A stretch of DNA of 64,000 nucleotides from Leucobacter komagatae. GTDB taxonomy: Bacteria; Actinomycetota; Actinomycetes; Actinomycetales; Microbacteriaceae. The position numbers and the translations under genes were made by a program. The DNA is taken from assembly GCF_006716085.1 (NCBI RefSeq), contig NZ_VFON01000001.1, forward strand, positions 806,001-870,000, given 5' to 3'. The notes below the pieces were generated by a model. The model was given only the letters and a program-made list of their open reading frames with translations, did no database searches and was not told the origin of the DNA. Below are positions 22,493 through 32,828 of the stretch, in pieces; the first letter of the stretch is position 1; each line of letters opens with the position of its first letter.

Positions 22493-23448
22493 AGAATCAC
22501 CCGGTCCCTGAACCTCTCAAGGGTCTTCGCCCCAATGCCGCTCACCTCGGTCAGCTGTTCGACTGAAGTGAAGGGGCCGTTCGCCTCCCGCCAATCGACG
22601 ATGCGCTGTCCGAGCGCCGGCCCGATGCCCGGCAACTCCGTCAGCTGGTCAACCGAGGCGCTGTTAACGTTGATCCCGCCCCCTGCCGATCCGCCCGGCC
22701 CGCCGCCGGATGGGACCGAAGCGTTTCCCTGCGCAGATTCGGTCGGCAACTGCGCCGCCGCCTCGGCATCGAGCACGACTATCTGTTCGCCGTCGGTCAC
22801 CGCGCGGGCGAGGTTCACGGCCGAGAGTTCGGCCCGCGGCGTGGCCCCTCCGGCCGCGGTGATGGCGTCGAGCACGCGATCACCGGCCTGAAGCTCGACG
22901 ACGCCCGGGCGTTCGACTTCACCCACGACGTGCACGAAAATCTTCGTCTCCGCCGCACCCCGCGCGGGATCTTCCGGCCAGGCCCCCGCCGCGTCCCGCC
23001 CCGACTGTGCACCGGCGGAGGCCGTTTCGAGCTTTGGTGCACTCTGACTGGGCGAGCCGGCGCTGTCCTCAGACGTCACAGGGTCCCCCAGCGCACGCAG
23101 CATCACCACGGCCGTCACGATCAGTGCGATCGCAAACACGACAACCGCCGCCGCTTTGGGGACGCTGAGCTGAGCGCGAATCCGCTCCCACGCGGTGAGC
23201 TCGGGCTGCCAGCTCAGCGGGTCGTCGTCCGTGAGCCGGCCTCGGCCGGGCTTGCGCTCCCATCGGCCGGGACTCGCGCTGGCGGCGCGGTTTGTTTCAC
23301 CGTCTCTGAGCGGATCTAACGCGGGAAGCGGGTCTAACACGGGAAGCGGGTCTGGCCCGTGTACCGAGCCTGGCCCGGACTTGGGCGCGGTCTCGTACAC
23401 GGAGTAGTGGGAGGCGCGGCGTCCGCGCTCCAGGTGATGTTTGGTCAT
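22489..23448 (-). CDS. comEA: ComEA-like DNA-binding protein
   Basis: This 319-residue protein has a cytoplasmic N-terminus of about 95 residues with a repeated DPLP motif, one membrane helix (AAAVVVFAIALIVTAVVML), an SLBB domain (FVHVVGEVERPGVVELQAGD) and two helix-hairpin-helix motifs at the C-terminus (SVDQLTELPGIGPALGQRI, TEVSGIGAKTLERF). ComEA binds incoming double-stranded DNA outside the membrane. It overlaps the comEC start by 4 bp. The gene itself is intact although comEC is broken. Confidence 0.9.
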   Translation of the reverse strand: MTKHHLERGRRASHYSVYETAPKSGPGSVHGPDPLPVLDPLPALDPLRDGETNRAASASPGRWERKPGRGRLTDDDPLSWQPELTAWERIRAQLSVPKAAAVVVFAIALIVTAVVMLRALGDPVTSEDSAGSPSQSAPKLETASAGAQSGRDAAGAWPEDPARGAAETKIFVHVVGEVERPGVVELQAGDRVLDAITAAGGATPRAELSAVNLARAVTDGEQIVVLDAEAAAQLPTESAQGNASVPSGGGPGGSAGGGINVNSASVDQLTELPGIGPALGQRIVDWREANGPFTSVEQLTEVSGIGAKTLERFRDRVIL

Positions 23449-23585
23449 GCACCGACCAAACCGCAGCCGTGCTCAGCTTGCCGGGGCGCCGAACGAATTG
23501 GGGAGAAGACCGCTCAAACACGGGAGTCGCGCCCCATGTGGAGCGAGCAGCTAGGAAAGCCCAGGCAGCCAGAAAACTAGGGGGC

Positions 23586-24254
23586 CTACGATTCCCACCC
23601 GGGATTCGCTGCGCGGATGTTTTCGAACGCAAGCTCGACCACGGCCTGCTCCCAGGCTTGGACTGATGCGACCCAAACATTCCCGACGAACCCAAACCAG
23701 ATGTTCTGCTGCCACCCGTCGTCGTTCACGGTGTACGAGAACAGGGTGATACCGTTCGACTGCGACTCAACGTAGTTCGAGTCGCGGAGGTCTGCCACGA
23801 GCCCTGCCCGAGTTTCGGGAGGCAGCGTGGCGACGAACATATTCACCGTGTGGCCGGAGAGAGGCACGCCCCAGTAGCACTCAGTGACGCTCTTCGCGCC
23901 CTCGAACGCCGCAAGCGCCGATGGGCCAAAACCGTTCGTGATGGCGACCTGTTCAGGCCCTGACCAGGGCTCCATCTCTGGGCTAAAGCTCTCGCGGACC
24001 TGGGCGTCGGTGATGATTCCCCCGCAGGCCGGGATGACCGGATCAGACGATGCGCCAGCTCCGCCCCCATTCCCCGACCCCTCGCTTCCAGATGGGTCGG
24101 GCGACGGGGCTGGCGTTTGCGACGGCGGAGCTGTCGTCGGCGCCGACTCGCTTGCGGGTGCGCACGCGGTCAGCGCGACACCTCCGGCAAGCGCACCTGC
24201 GATGAGGGCCACCGCAGTGCAGCGCAGCGACGACTTCCGAACCGGAGGGACCAT
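23586..24254 (-). CDS. Putative lipoprotein, unknown function
   Basis: This 222-residue secreted lipoprotein has a signal peptide ending in the lipobox LTAC (Cys at about residue 31), a Pro/Ser/Gly-rich linker (about 35-70) and a globular C-terminal domain with cysteines in PACGGII and TECYWG that could pair. No family is recognised. It lies between comEA and leuS, both on the same strand, but a strong terminator separates it from leuS. Confidence 0.7.
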   Translation of the reverse strand: MVPPVRKSSLRCTAVALIAGALAGGVALTACAPASESAPTTAPPSQTPAPSPDPSGSEGSGNGGGAGASSDPVIPACGGIITDAQVRESFSPEMEPWSGPEQVAITNGFGPSALAAFEGAKSVTECYWGVPLSGHTVNMFVATLPPETRAGLVADLRDSNYVESQSNGITLFSYTVNDDGWQQNIWFGFVGNVWVASVQAWEQAVVELAFENIRAANPGWES

Positions 24255-24273
24255 ACGGCCACCCTAGCAAAGC

Positions 24274-24311
24274 AGAGGGGCGCCCCCGGGCTATTCCGGG
24301 GGCGCCCCTCT
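24274..24311 (-). terminator. Terminator of leuS, perfect 16-bp stem
   Basis: AGAGGGGCGCCCCCGG (24274-24289) pairs perfectly with 24296-24311 around a 6-base loop. It sits 22 bp beyond the leuS stop. The T-run on the minus strand is weak. Confidence 0.75.
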
Positions 24312-24332
24312 GGGACCGCAAACAAGCAGGCG

Positions 24333-26870
24333 CTACGCCGCGGGCTTCGTTGCGATCGAGACGATCTTCGGTGCACGCGCGATGACCTTCACGATCTCAC
24401 GGTCTCCGATCGCGCGCTGCGCGTTCGCCGACGCTCGGGCAGCCGCTTCAGCGTCGTCGTTGCTGATCGACGCGGACACGGTGATCTTGTCGCGCACCTT
24501 GCCGTCGACCTGCACGATCATGAGCACCTCGTCGACGACGGTGAGCGAGGCGTCACCCTTCGGCCATTCCGCAAGCGCGACGGTGGCCTCGTGACCGAGC
24601 ATTGCCCACATGTCCTCAGCGGCATACGGGGCGTACATCGAGAGAATCACTGCGATCGCCTCGGCCGACTCGCGGACGGCGGGGTCGGCGACGCCGACGC
24701 CCGAATCAATTGCCTTACGCGTGACGTTGACCTGCTCCATGAGGCGGGCGACGATGACGTTGAACTTGTACGATTCCGCGAGCTGCGGCCCGTCGATGAG
24801 CAGCTGGTGGGTGCTCCGGCGCAGCGCCTTGTCGCCCGCCGAGAAGTCTGCACCAACCGGCGCTCCCCCGACCTCGACGTCGTGCGCAATGCGCCAGGCG
24901 CGGGCGAGGAACTTCGCCGAGCCCTGCACCGAGACATCAGCCCAGTCGATGTCGTCCTCCGGCGGGCCCGCGAACGCAAGCGTCACTCGCAGCGCGTCAG
25001 CGCCGTGCTCCTCAAGCTCAGAGGCGAACTCGACAAGGTTGCCCTTCGACTTCGACATCTTGGCGCCGTCGAGCAGCACCATGCCCTGGTTGAGCATGTC
25101 GAGGAACGGCTCTTCGAAGTCGATGTACCCGAGGTCAAACATCACCTTCGTAATGAAGCGCGAGTACAGCAGGTGCAGAATCGCGTGCTCAACACCGCCG
25201 ACGTACTGGTCGACGGGAGCCCACTTCTTCGCCTCGGCGGGGTCAAACGCCTGCGTCGGGTCGTTCGCCGACAGGAAGCGGAAGTAATACCACGAGCTGT
25301 CAACGAAGGTGTCCATCGTGTCAGGGTCGCGCGTGAGGGTCTCACCGGTGTCAGGGTCGACGACCGTCGACCATTCGGTCGCGGCGCCGAGCGGCGATGA
25401 TCCCTTCGGCTTGAGGTCAAGGCCCGCGGCCGCGGGAAGCTCGACGGGCAGGGATGCCTCGGAGACCGGGCGCATCGAGCCGTCCTCCGCATAGAGGATC
25501 GGGATCGGCGTGCCCCAGTAACGCTGGCGGGAGATGAGCCAATCGCGCAGGCGGTACGTGGTGGTCGCGCGGCCGGTGCCGCGCTCCTCAAGGATCTCGA
25601 TCGCCTTCGCGATCGCCGAGACCTTGTCGAGGCCGTCGAGCTCGCCGGAGTTCACGACCTTACCCTCGCCGGAGGTCGCGACGCCGGACTCGCTCGGATC
25701 GGCAAGGATCTCGCCGTCCTCGTCACACACCTCAACGACGACGCGCACGGGGAGCTCGAACTTCAGCGCGAAGTCGAGGTCGCGCTGGTCGTGCGCTGGG
25801 ACCGCCATGATGGCGCCGTGGCCGTAGTCGGCAAGGACGTAGTCGGATGCCCAGACGGGAATGCGCTCGCCGTTCACGGGGTTCACAGCGAAGTGATCGA
25901 GGAAGACGCCGGTCTTCTCGCGGTCAGTGCTCTGGCGCTCGATCTCGGTCTGCTTCTGGGTCGCCTCGAGGTATGCCTGGAACTGCATCCGAACCTCGGC
26001 TGACGCTCCGGCGGCCAGCTCCGCCGCGAGATCTGAGTCGGGAGCGACGACCATGAAGGTAGCGCCGTGCAGGGTGTCGGGGCGCGTCGTGAAGACCGGA
26101 ACCTTCGCAGAGCGGCCCTCGATCTCGAACTCGACCTCGGCGCCCTTCGAACGCCCGATCCAGTTGCGCTGCATGTTCAGCACCTTTGACGGCCAGCGGC
26201 CCTCGAGCGCGTCGAGGTCATCGAGGAGGCGATCCGCGTAGTCGGTGATTCGGAAGTACCACTGCGTGAGCTTCTTCTTCACGACCATAGCGCCCGAGCG
26301 CTCGGAAGTGCCGTCGGCGAGCACCTGCTCGTTCGCCAGCACGGTCTGATCTACCGGGTCCCAGTTCACCCAGCTCGCCTTGCGGTACGCGAGGCCCTTC
26401 TCGTACATCTTCAGGAAGATCCACTGGTTCCACTTGTAGTACTCGGGGTCGCTCGTGTGGAGCACGCGGCTCCAGTCGAACGATGGCGCGTAAGTGCGGA
26501 ACGACGCCTTCTGCTGCGCGATGTTCGCGTAGGTCCATTCGCGCGGGTCGACGCCGCGCTTGATCGCGGCGTTCTCGGCGGGCAGGCCGAACGAGTCCCA
26601 TCCGATCGGGTGGAGCACGTCGTATCCCTGGCCGCGCCAGTAGCGCGCCATGATGTCACCGAAGCAGAACGCCTCGGCATGCCCCATGTGGAGGTCGCCC
26701 GACGGGTACGGGAACATGTCGAGGACGTACTTGCGCGGCCGATCAGACTCTAGCCCCTCGGGCACCTCGAACGGCTTCAGGTCTTCCCAGACCGGAAGCC
26801 AACGATCCTGAATCGCCTTGAAGTCATACCCCTGCTCAGCATCCTGCTGGCCGGTTCCCTGCTCGCTCAC
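24333..26870 (-). CDS. leuS: Leucyl-tRNA synthetase
   Basis: This 845-residue class I synthetase charges tRNA-Leu. The HIGH box appears as GDLHMGHA after [10 protein letters not shown], followed by [13 protein letters not shown]. The CP1 editing domain holds [15 protein letters not shown] and [13 protein letters not shown]. The catalytic KMSKS box is present (KMSKSKGN), as is the C-terminal anticodon region. The GTG at 26870 is chosen because GAGGT lies upstream and the homology begins soon after; a longer frame to 26921 has no such signal. The length is normal for bacterial LeuRS. Confidence 0.96.
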   Translation of the reverse strand: MSEQGTGQQDAEQGYDFKAIQDRWLPVWEDLKPFEVPEGLESDRPRKYVLDMFPYPSGDLHMGHAEAFCFGDIMARYWRGQGYDVLHPIGWDSFGLPAENAAIKRGVDPREWTYANIAQQKASFRTYAPSFDWSRVLHTSDPEYYKWNQWIFLKMYEKGLAYRKASWVNWDPVDQTVLANEQVLADGTSERSGAMVVKKKLTQWYFRITDYADRLLDDLDALEGRWPSKVLNMQRNWIGRSKGAEVEFEIEGRSAKVPVFTTRPDTLHGATFMVVAPDSDLAAELAAGASAEVRMQFQAYLEATQKQTEIERQSTDREKTGVFLDHFAVNPVNGERIPVWASDYVLADYGHGAIMAVPAHDQRDLDFALKFELPVRVVVEVCDEDGEILADPSESGVATSGEGKVVNSGELDGLDKVSAIAKAIEILEERGTGRATTTYRLRDWLISRQRYWGTPIPILYAEDGSMRPVSEASLPVELPAAAGLDLKPKGSSPLGAATEWSTVVDPDTGETLTRDPDTMDTFVDSSWYYFRFLSANDPTQAFDPAEAKKWAPVDQYVGGVEHAILHLLYSRFITKVMFDLGYIDFEEPFLDMLNQGMVLLDGAKMSKSKGNLVEFASELEEHGADALRVTLAFAGPPEDDIDWADVSVQGSAKFLARAWRIAHDVEVGGAPVGADFSAGDKALRRSTHQLLIDGPQLAESYKFNVIVARLMEQVNVTRKAIDSGVGVADPAVRESAEAIAVILSMYAPYAAEDMWAMLGHEATVALAEWPKGDASLTVVDEVLMIVQVDGKVRDKITVSASISNDDAEAAARASANAQRAIGDREIVKVIARAPKIVSIATKPAA

Positions 26871-26945
26871 ACGCACCTCAACACTCGTCGGTCTTCGTCC
26901 GGCCGCGACGGCCGCACACATCCACCCAGTTTATCCCGCCCGGAG

Positions 26946-28319
26946 TCAAAGGATTGCCAGCATCGCGGCGCCCTTCAGATCTCGTTCTCGGACCTCGTCC
27001 GCGGGATCCGAATCGATCGTGATCCCACCCCCCGCGCCGACGAGCGCCTGACGCTCCTGATCCGACTGCTCGCGTCCCCGGAGCAGCCCCGCGCCCCGGA
27101 GCTCGATGCCGCGAATCATCATCGCGAGCTCTGCCGCGCCGGAGTCGCCGAGCCAGCCGAAGCAGCCCGAGTACAGCCCCCGCGGGCCCACCTCCAGACC
27201 GGCGAGAATCTCGACCGCGCTCCGCTTCGGGGCACCCGTCATCGACCCGCCCGGGAAACAGGCGGCGATCGCGTCGACGGCGTCCATGCCGTCGGCAAGG
27301 GCGCCCGACACCGTGCTCACGAGCTGGTGCACACGAGGGTGCGATTCGACCGCGAGAAAGCGCTCGACGCGCACGCTGCCCGGCTCGCACACGCGCGCAA
27401 GGTCGTTGCGCATGAGGTCGACGATCATGAGGTTCTCGGCGCGTTCCTTCGGGTCAGAGCCAAGCTCCTCAGCAAGGGCTCGGTCAAGCGCGGCATCTGC
27501 CCCGCGCGGTCTGGTCCCTTTGATCGGGTGTGTCGACACCCTTCCCGCTCTCACGCTCAAAAACCGCTCGGGGCTCGCGCTCACGAGCGCCCGGTCGCCG
27601 GTCACGATGACGCCGCCACGGAGGGCGCCGCCACGCAACTGCAGGTAGAGGTCGAGCGGGGCGGCGGTCGTCGCCCCCTCCGCGGTGTCGGTGAGACACA
27701 GCACATAGGCGTCGCCGTTTCGGATAGCGCTCCGGCATTGTTCGACCTGTGCGTCATAGTCCTGCCGGCGCCAGCGGGGGGCATTGTGGTTGGCGCTCCG
27801 GGGTTCCTCGGGCCCGCGGTCTGTGCTCGCGGCGCCCCGCAACACCAGATCCCGGAGGCGCGCGGCCACCGACGGGTCGCCGCTGAATCGCGCCTCGCCA
27901 GTGCCATGGTGGATCGCCAGAACGGCCTCAGCCCGCAGCGCAAAAGCGGGAGCAGCACTGTCAGGCTGCGGCTCAACGCCCAGCAGCGCGACGCCGAACT
28001 CGTAGCCGAGGGCGACGACCCAGCCGCTTCCGAACCCGACGGGTTCCGCATCGCTGTGCGATCCTGCGCCAGTACCGGAGCGCGGCCCGCCGTGTGCCCG
28101 GAGCCCTTCGAGGAAGGCGCGCTCGTCCCCGCGCGCGGCCTCACGCACCTCGCTCGCAATGCCAAGGTAGCTGACTCGGGGCTCCCCCGCCGCAGCAGCC
28201 TCGCCGTCGAGCCAGAACCACGCTGATCCCGCTGTCGACAGCGCCGCTGCCGCGCCGGCAGCCGTCAGCTGGCCAGCAAGCGCCGCCGCCTCAGAGACTC
28301 CCCCGTGTTCCACCCTCAC
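26946..28319 (-). CDS. pabB: Aminodeoxychorismate synthase component I (PabB)
   Basis: This 457-residue chorismate-binding enzyme takes part in p-aminobenzoate and hence folate synthesis. Landmarks are HPIKGTRPRG (lysine-containing PIKGT, typical of PabB rather than TrpE PIAGT), ENLMIVDLMRNDLARV, FPGGSMTGAPKRSAVEIL and YSGCFGWL. The N-terminal about 170 residues are divergent. It probably needs a glutamine amidotransferase (PabA), not seen here. It is divergent from pabC across only 22 bp, so both transcripts may start at or near the initiation codon. Confidence 0.9.
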   Translation of the reverse strand: MRVEHGGVSEAAALAGQLTAAGAAAALSTAGSAWFWLDGEAAAAGEPRVSYLGIASEVREAARGDERAFLEGLRAHGGPRSGTGAGSHSDAEPVGFGSGWVVALGYEFGVALLGVEPQPDSAAPAFALRAEAVLAIHHGTGEARFSGDPSVAARLRDLVLRGAASTDRGPEEPRSANHNAPRWRRQDYDAQVEQCRSAIRNGDAYVLCLTDTAEGATTAAPLDLYLQLRGGALRGGVIVTGDRALVSASPERFLSVRAGRVSTHPIKGTRPRGADAALDRALAEELGSDPKERAENLMIVDLMRNDLARVCEPGSVRVERFLAVESHPRVHQLVSTVSGALADGMDAVDAIAACFPGGSMTGAPKRSAVEILAGLEVGPRGLYSGCFGWLGDSGAAELAMMIRGIELRGAGLLRGREQSDQERQALVGAGGGITIDSDPADEVRERDLKGAAMLAIL

Positions 28320-28341
28320 AGCGTAGTGCTACGCTCGCGCC

Positions 28342-29181
28342 ATGGACACATCCGCCGACGCCCCGAGGCTTGTCGCCGCCGACTCGTTCCGGGTGCGCGT
28401 CAGCGGCGGCCGTGCGGAGGTTCGCGGGCTCGCCCTCCACCTTGAGAGGTTTCGCTGGGCTGTCGCGGACGCGGCACGGCGCGACGGGCTTCGGCATGAC
28501 GGTGGTCCATTCGACAGTACTTGGCCCTGCACCGCTGGCCCATCGCTCGACGTTTTCCTCGATGAGGCGCGCGCGGAGATCGCTGCGTACGGCGAAGGGT
28601 TCCCCCGACTCGAGTGCTGGCTCGCCGCCGACGGCACCCTCTCCTTTGGCCTGTCGCTGCGACCACTCCCGAAGCTGTTGGACACGCTCGCGCTCGGAAC
28701 CGAGGTCTCTGACCCCGCGACCGCTGCTCGCCGCAAGGGCCCCAACATCTCGCGGTACGCGGCGCTAAACGCTCAGCACGGGTGCGAGGCGCTCCTCGTC
28801 GACCCGGGGGGCCGCGTGCGGGAGGGCGCGACGACAAGCTTGATTCTCTGGCCGACGGATGACGCGCACCCCGGCACAGGGTTTGTCGTCGCGCACACCG
28901 AGAGGGTCGCGTCGGTGACCGAGCGCCTGCTTCGCCGGGAGGTTCTTCGTGAGCCGACAGCCCCTCTCGACACCACTTACGATGTACCCCGCTGGTCTCT
29001 GGGCGAGTCGCACATCACCGTCGACGCGCTCCGGAATCACGAGGTGTGGGCAGTGAATGCCCTGCACGGCATCAGGCCGGTGTCGCACCTCGACGACATC
29101 CCGCTTCCAGGTGCCAACCCGGAGCGGCTGGAACACTTCCGTGCCGCGCTCGACTCCTCCCGGGAGCCGCTACTCGGGTGA
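28342..29181 (+). CDS. pabC: Aminotransferase class IV, probable 4-amino-4-deoxychorismate lyase
   Basis: This 279-residue PLP enzyme of fold type IV shows FRVRVSGGRAEVRGLALHLE at the start, the PLP lysine probably in RRKGPNISRYAAL, and VREGATTSLILW, which usually binds the cofactor phosphate. It would turn aminodeoxychorismate into p-aminobenzoate and pyruvate. Divergence from pabB strongly supports the assignment. The sequence alone does not rule out a branched-chain or D-amino acid aminotransferase. Confidence 0.78.
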   Translation: MDTSADAPRLVAADSFRVRVSGGRAEVRGLALHLERFRWAVADAARRDGLRHDGGPFDSTWPCTAGPSLDVFLDEARAEIAAYGEGFPRLECWLAADGTLSFGLSLRPLPKLLDTLALGTEVSDPATAARRKGPNISRYAALNAQHGCEALLVDPGGRVREGATTSLILWPTDDAHPGTGFVVAHTERVASVTERLLRREVLREPTAPLDTTYDVPRWSLGESHITVDALRNHEVWAVNALHGIRPVSHLDDIPLPGANPERLEHFRAALDSSREPLLG

Positions 29182-29265
29182 ACCGGCTTGTGGGCGCCGC
29201 GCGCTGCTTACCCGCACGAGCCCCGTTGTTATCCCGCCCCGGACTCGGTCCCAGTTCCAGTCCCC

Positions 29266-29328
29266 CCTCAAATTCGCCACACCCCCTCGTTTTTCGAGGA
29301 AGTTTGGGGTGCACAAGAATATTTGAGG
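29266..29328. terminator. Nested hairpin between pabC and cydC
   Basis: CCTCAAAT (29266-29273) pairs with ATTTGAGG (29321-29328), CACCCC (29280-29285) with GGGGTG (29306-29311), and CCTCG (29285-29289) with CGAGG (29295-29299) around TTTTT. It lies between convergent genes and can serve both strands. It shares the word TTTGGGGTGCA with the hairpin at 38619. Confidence 0.6.
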
Positions 29329-29418
29329 AACAGGGCGTGGACACCAGGCCAGGGCGTCGGGCCAAGCCACGCACGCGCCACCCCGCTACAGCGCCACAGA
29401 GCCACCGCGCCACCCCGC

Positions 29419-31101
29419 TTACAGCGCGACCCTCGCCGAGATAGGCACGCCCTCGGGAACGGCCGTGTGCGTGATGAGGATCACCGCCCGATCGTCCGGG
29501 ATCGCCCCGAGCAGGTCGCGCAGCAGCCTGTCAGCGACGAGCTGGTCGACGCCCGCGGTTGGCTCGTCGAGGATGACGACGGGGAAGTCCGCAAGGATCA
29601 CTCGGGCCAGCGAGATGCGCTGCATCTGACCGCCCGAGACGAGCGCCCCGCGCTCGCCCACCCGCGCATCGAGGCCTCCGCGCTCGCGGACCCAGTCCCC
29701 GAGCCCCACCCGCTCCAGGGCGTCGAGCAGCTCCTCGTCGGTGGCGCTCTCGCGTGCGAACTTCAGGTTCTGCCTAATGTCAGTGTTGAAAAGGTGAGGC
29801 TGCTGCTCGCACAGCCCGACAAAGCTGCGCACTGCCTCTCCCGTGAACTCGCGGGCTTCGACACCGCCGAGCGTGTAACTCCCGCGGTAGTCGAGGAAGC
29901 GGGCGAGTCCCAGCGCGAGCGTTGACTTGCCCGTTCCACTATCGCCCGTGAGCACGAGCAGGTCGCCGGCGTTCAGCTCAAACGACAGCCCGGAAATCAC
30001 CGCTGCCCCGCCCGGGTGGGCAATCTCGAGGTCGCGCACCGCGACGAGCGGCTCACCCGGCACCGCCACAGGAACCGCGACCGGCGCAGCATCAAGCACC
30101 GCCCCCGAGCCGGCGCGGACGCCATCCGCGGGGTCGACAGGGATCTCGGGCGGAATCGTGCCCTCCGTCAGCTGCGAAACACGCACCGCGCTCGCCTCGA
30201 CGGTGCGGCGCGCGGTGAGCACGGCGAACACCTGGGCGAACACGTCGAACACCGCCGCCGGGACGACGACGATTGCCGCGAACACGGGAACGGAGAACGT
30301 CGCGCCCGCGCCAGGCGCGACGGTGAGGAGGATCGCGGTCGAAGCGATGCCCGCGCCCAGCGCGACAATCGCCCCGGTGAGCCCAGCCGCCCGTGTGCGG
30401 GTGAGTTGAACGCGGCTCAGGTGTTCCTCTGCCGCGGTGATCCGGGCTCGCTGCGCGCCGAGCGCGCCGAACGCAGCGAGCACGCTCGCGGAAGCGAAGC
30501 GGTCAAGCAGCGCGTCGGTGAGAGCGGAGCGGGCGTCCGCGAGCTCGCGATCGCTCTGGCCCGCAATGCGCTTGGAGAGCGACGCACCGAGCAGCATCGC
30601 AACGAGCAGCACGCCGGCAAGGATCATGGCCGCGACGGGCGACGCGATCGCGATGATAAGCACCGTGAGCACCGTTACGGTGAGGCTCACTATGAGGGGC
30701 TGCCGCACGCGGAGCGGGTGATCCTGCAGCTGGTCGACGTCGTCAACGAACGTGGCGAGGATCTCACCGCGGCGCGACGACTCGATCGCCCCGGGCACCC
30801 GCGGCACGAGCGCCGTGAACGTGTCGGCGCGAAGCTTCGCAAGCTGGAGCAGCGCGGCGTCGTGGCTCGAGAGCCGCTCGGTGTAGCGGAACGCGGCGCG
30901 CCCGATCGCGAGAGCGCGAACGCCGACGATCGCGAACGTGAGGTGTAGGATCGGGGGCTGCTCGCCCGACCGGGTGATCAGCCACATGCTCAGGGCGAGC
31001 AGGCCCACCGCGGCACCGTCGGAGAGGATCCCGAGGAGTTGACCCGGGAGCGAGCGACGCCAGGAGGGTGTCGCTCGTTTGAGCACGGTCTCAACGCTCA
31101 C
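29419..31101 (-). CDS. cydC: ABC exporter subunit CydC
   Basis: This 560-residue half-transporter has six membrane helices in the first 300 residues and an ATPase domain: Walker A GDSGTGKST, signature VSGGQMQR, Walker B VVILDEPTAG, switch His in LITHTAV. With CydD it forms the heterodimer that exports thiols or haem-related compounds needed to assemble cytochrome bd. The GTG start overlaps the cydD stop. It is the last gene of the cydABDC operon. Confidence 0.9.
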   Translation of the reverse strand: MSVETVLKRATPSWRRSLPGQLLGILSDGAAVGLLALSMWLITRSGEQPPILHLTFAIVGVRALAIGRAAFRYTERLSSHDAALLQLAKLRADTFTALVPRVPGAIESSRRGEILATFVDDVDQLQDHPLRVRQPLIVSLTVTVLTVLIIAIASPVAAMILAGVLLVAMLLGASLSKRIAGQSDRELADARSALTDALLDRFASASVLAAFGALGAQRARITAAEEHLSRVQLTRTRAAGLTGAIVALGAGIASTAILLTVAPGAGATFSVPVFAAIVVVPAAVFDVFAQVFAVLTARRTVEASAVRVSQLTEGTIPPEIPVDPADGVRAGSGAVLDAAPVAVPVAVPGEPLVAVRDLEIAHPGGAAVISGLSFELNAGDLLVLTGDSGTGKSTLALGLARFLDYRGSYTLGGVEAREFTGEAVRSFVGLCEQQPHLFNTDIRQNLKFARESATDEELLDALERVGLGDWVRERGGLDARVGERGALVSGGQMQRISLARVILADFPVVILDEPTAGVDQLVADRLLRDLLGAIPDDRAVILITHTAVPEGVPISARVAL

Positions 31102-32813
31102 AGGCGCATGCCCCTCTCGGAATCTAGTGCGGGTTCCGCCGTGGGCGGCAAGATCTCTACGAGCCTGTCGGCGGCTGCGAGAAGCGCGGGCCGGTGGCTC
31201 ACGACGAGCACGGCGCGCCCTGCACGGGCCTCCGCTCGCGCCGCCTCGATGACGAGGTTTTCGCTGCCCGTGTCGAGGGCAGAGCTCGGCTCGTCAAGGA
31301 GTACGACGTCGGCGTCGACTTCCGTGGCGCGGTACAGCGCACGCGCGATCGATACCCGCTGCGCCTGCCCGCCTGAGAGGCCCGAGCCGAGCGCACCAAG
31401 CTCTTTGTCGAGCGGCAGGTCACCGAGCCCGAGCCGGGCGAGCACGTCGCGGGCGAGCGCCGCGTCGGGCGCCTCACTCCCGAGCGCAACGTTGTCGAGC
31501 AGTGAACCCTGCACGAGACCGGGCTGCTGCCCGGCCCAGGCGATCGGCCCGCTCGCGGTAGCACTGCCAGCGGCCGCGGGAAGGAAGCCAAGGATGACCG
31601 CAAGGATCGAGGATTTGCCGGCTCCAGAGGGCCCGGCAAGTGCGACGAACTCGCCTGGGGCGACGTCGAAGTCTACGGGGCCTGCTACGAGCCTCTCACC
31701 GCGCCGGATCTCGAGATTCCCAATCGAGAGCCCGGGTGTGGTCTCCGCGGAGGGCGCGCGACCGGTTACCGTGTGGGCGACCGGGGCTTCGGCGCCGGCC
31801 GCCGGATCCTCCCCCTCGATGAGCGCGAAGACGTCCTCTGACGCCGCGAGCCCCTCGGTCGAGTCGTGGAAGGCCGCACCGACCTGCCTGATCGGCACGA
31901 AGACCTCGGGCAACACGAGCAGCACGAAAAGCCCGAGCGAGAGCGGGAACTCCCCCGCGACGAGCCGCGTTCCAACGGTCACCGCGACGAGTGCGATCGA
32001 GAAGGTGCCCGCGAGGTCGAGCACAAACCCTGAGAGGAATGTCACCCGGAGCACCTTCATGGTGCGCGAGCGGTACTCCTCGGTCTCGGCGGTGATGCGC
32101 GCGGCTTGGCGCTTCTCCCGCCGGAAAATCTTGAGCGTGGGCAACCCCTCGACCACGTCGAGGAAGGATGCCGACAGCCGCTGCAACTGGTCCCACTGCT
32201 TGCCCTGCACCGACTGGGTCGCGAGCCCGATGAGCACCATGAAGAGGGGGATGACCGGGAACACGATGAGCACGGTCACGCCGCTGAGCAGGTCAGAGAA
32301 GAGGACAGTCGCGACGAGGATCGGGGTGGCGACGACCGCGAGAATGAGCTGGGGCACGTAGCCCGAGAAGTACCCATCGAGCGCGTCGAGGCCGCGGCCA
32401 AGTACCGTCGCGAGCTTCGCGTCGGGCATCGCTGAGGTCGCCTCGGGGCTGCGCCCGTCGAGGGCGTCAAGTGCGGCAGCGCGAAGCTGGGCCTTCACCT
32501 TGACGGCACCGCGGGCGGCAACGACATCCATCCCCCAGGTCGAGAGCGCGCGCACAACGGCCGAAGCCAGCGCGCCGGCCGCGAGCCAGGGCAGGCTGCT
32601 CGGGGCGAATACGCCCTCCGCAACCCGCCCCGCTCCGGCGGTATCCCACAGCCCCTCGAACACGGGGATAGCCACCGCGGCTATCGCCTGCGCCAGGAAC
32701 CAACTCCAAGCGATGATCGCGACGGTGCGCACTACTCCGAGTAGCGCACCGAGCGCGAACACCGAGCGGGCGGCGCCCGCAACACGCAACAGACGTGGAT
32801 CGAAGGGCTTCAT
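31098..32813 (-). CDS. cydD: ABC exporter subunit CydD
   Basis: This 571-residue half-transporter has a membrane domain (about 15-300) containing the CydD-like DALDGYFSGYVPQLILA and an ATPase domain with Walker A GPSGAGKSS, signature LSGGQAQR, Walker B VVLLDEPSSALD and switch SHRP. It begins 15 bp after cydB and overlaps cydC. In some Actinobacteria CydD and CydC are fused; here they are separate genes. Confidence 0.9.
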   Translation of the reverse strand: MKPFDPRLLRVAGAARSVFALGALLGVVRTVAIIAWSWFLAQAIAAVAIPVFEGLWDTAGAGRVAEGVFAPSSLPWLAAGALASAVVRALSTWGMDVVAARGAVKVKAQLRAAALDALDGRSPEATSAMPDAKLATVLGRGLDALDGYFSGYVPQLILAVVATPILVATVLFSDLLSGVTVLIVFPVIPLFMVLIGLATQSVQGKQWDQLQRLSASFLDVVEGLPTLKIFRREKRQAARITAETEEYRSRTMKVLRVTFLSGFVLDLAGTFSIALVAVTVGTRLVAGEFPLSLGLFVLLVLPEVFVPIRQVGAAFHDSTEGLAASEDVFALIEGEDPAAGAEAPVAHTVTGRAPSAETTPGLSIGNLEIRRGERLVAGPVDFDVAPGEFVALAGPSGAGKSSILAVILGFLPAAAGSATASGPIAWAGQQPGLVQGSLLDNVALGSEAPDAALARDVLARLGLGDLPLDKELGALGSGLSGGQAQRVSIARALYRATEVDADVVLLDEPSSALDTGSENLVIEAARAEARAGRAVLVVSHRPALLAAADRLVEILPPTAEPALDSERGMRL

Positions 32814-32828
32814 GTGGGTCGGGGCCGC

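Noticed and set aside
24117..25400. Long plus-strand frame opposite leuS
   Set aside because: It is a shadow of the leucyl-tRNA synthetase gene with Arg/Asp-rich low-information translation.
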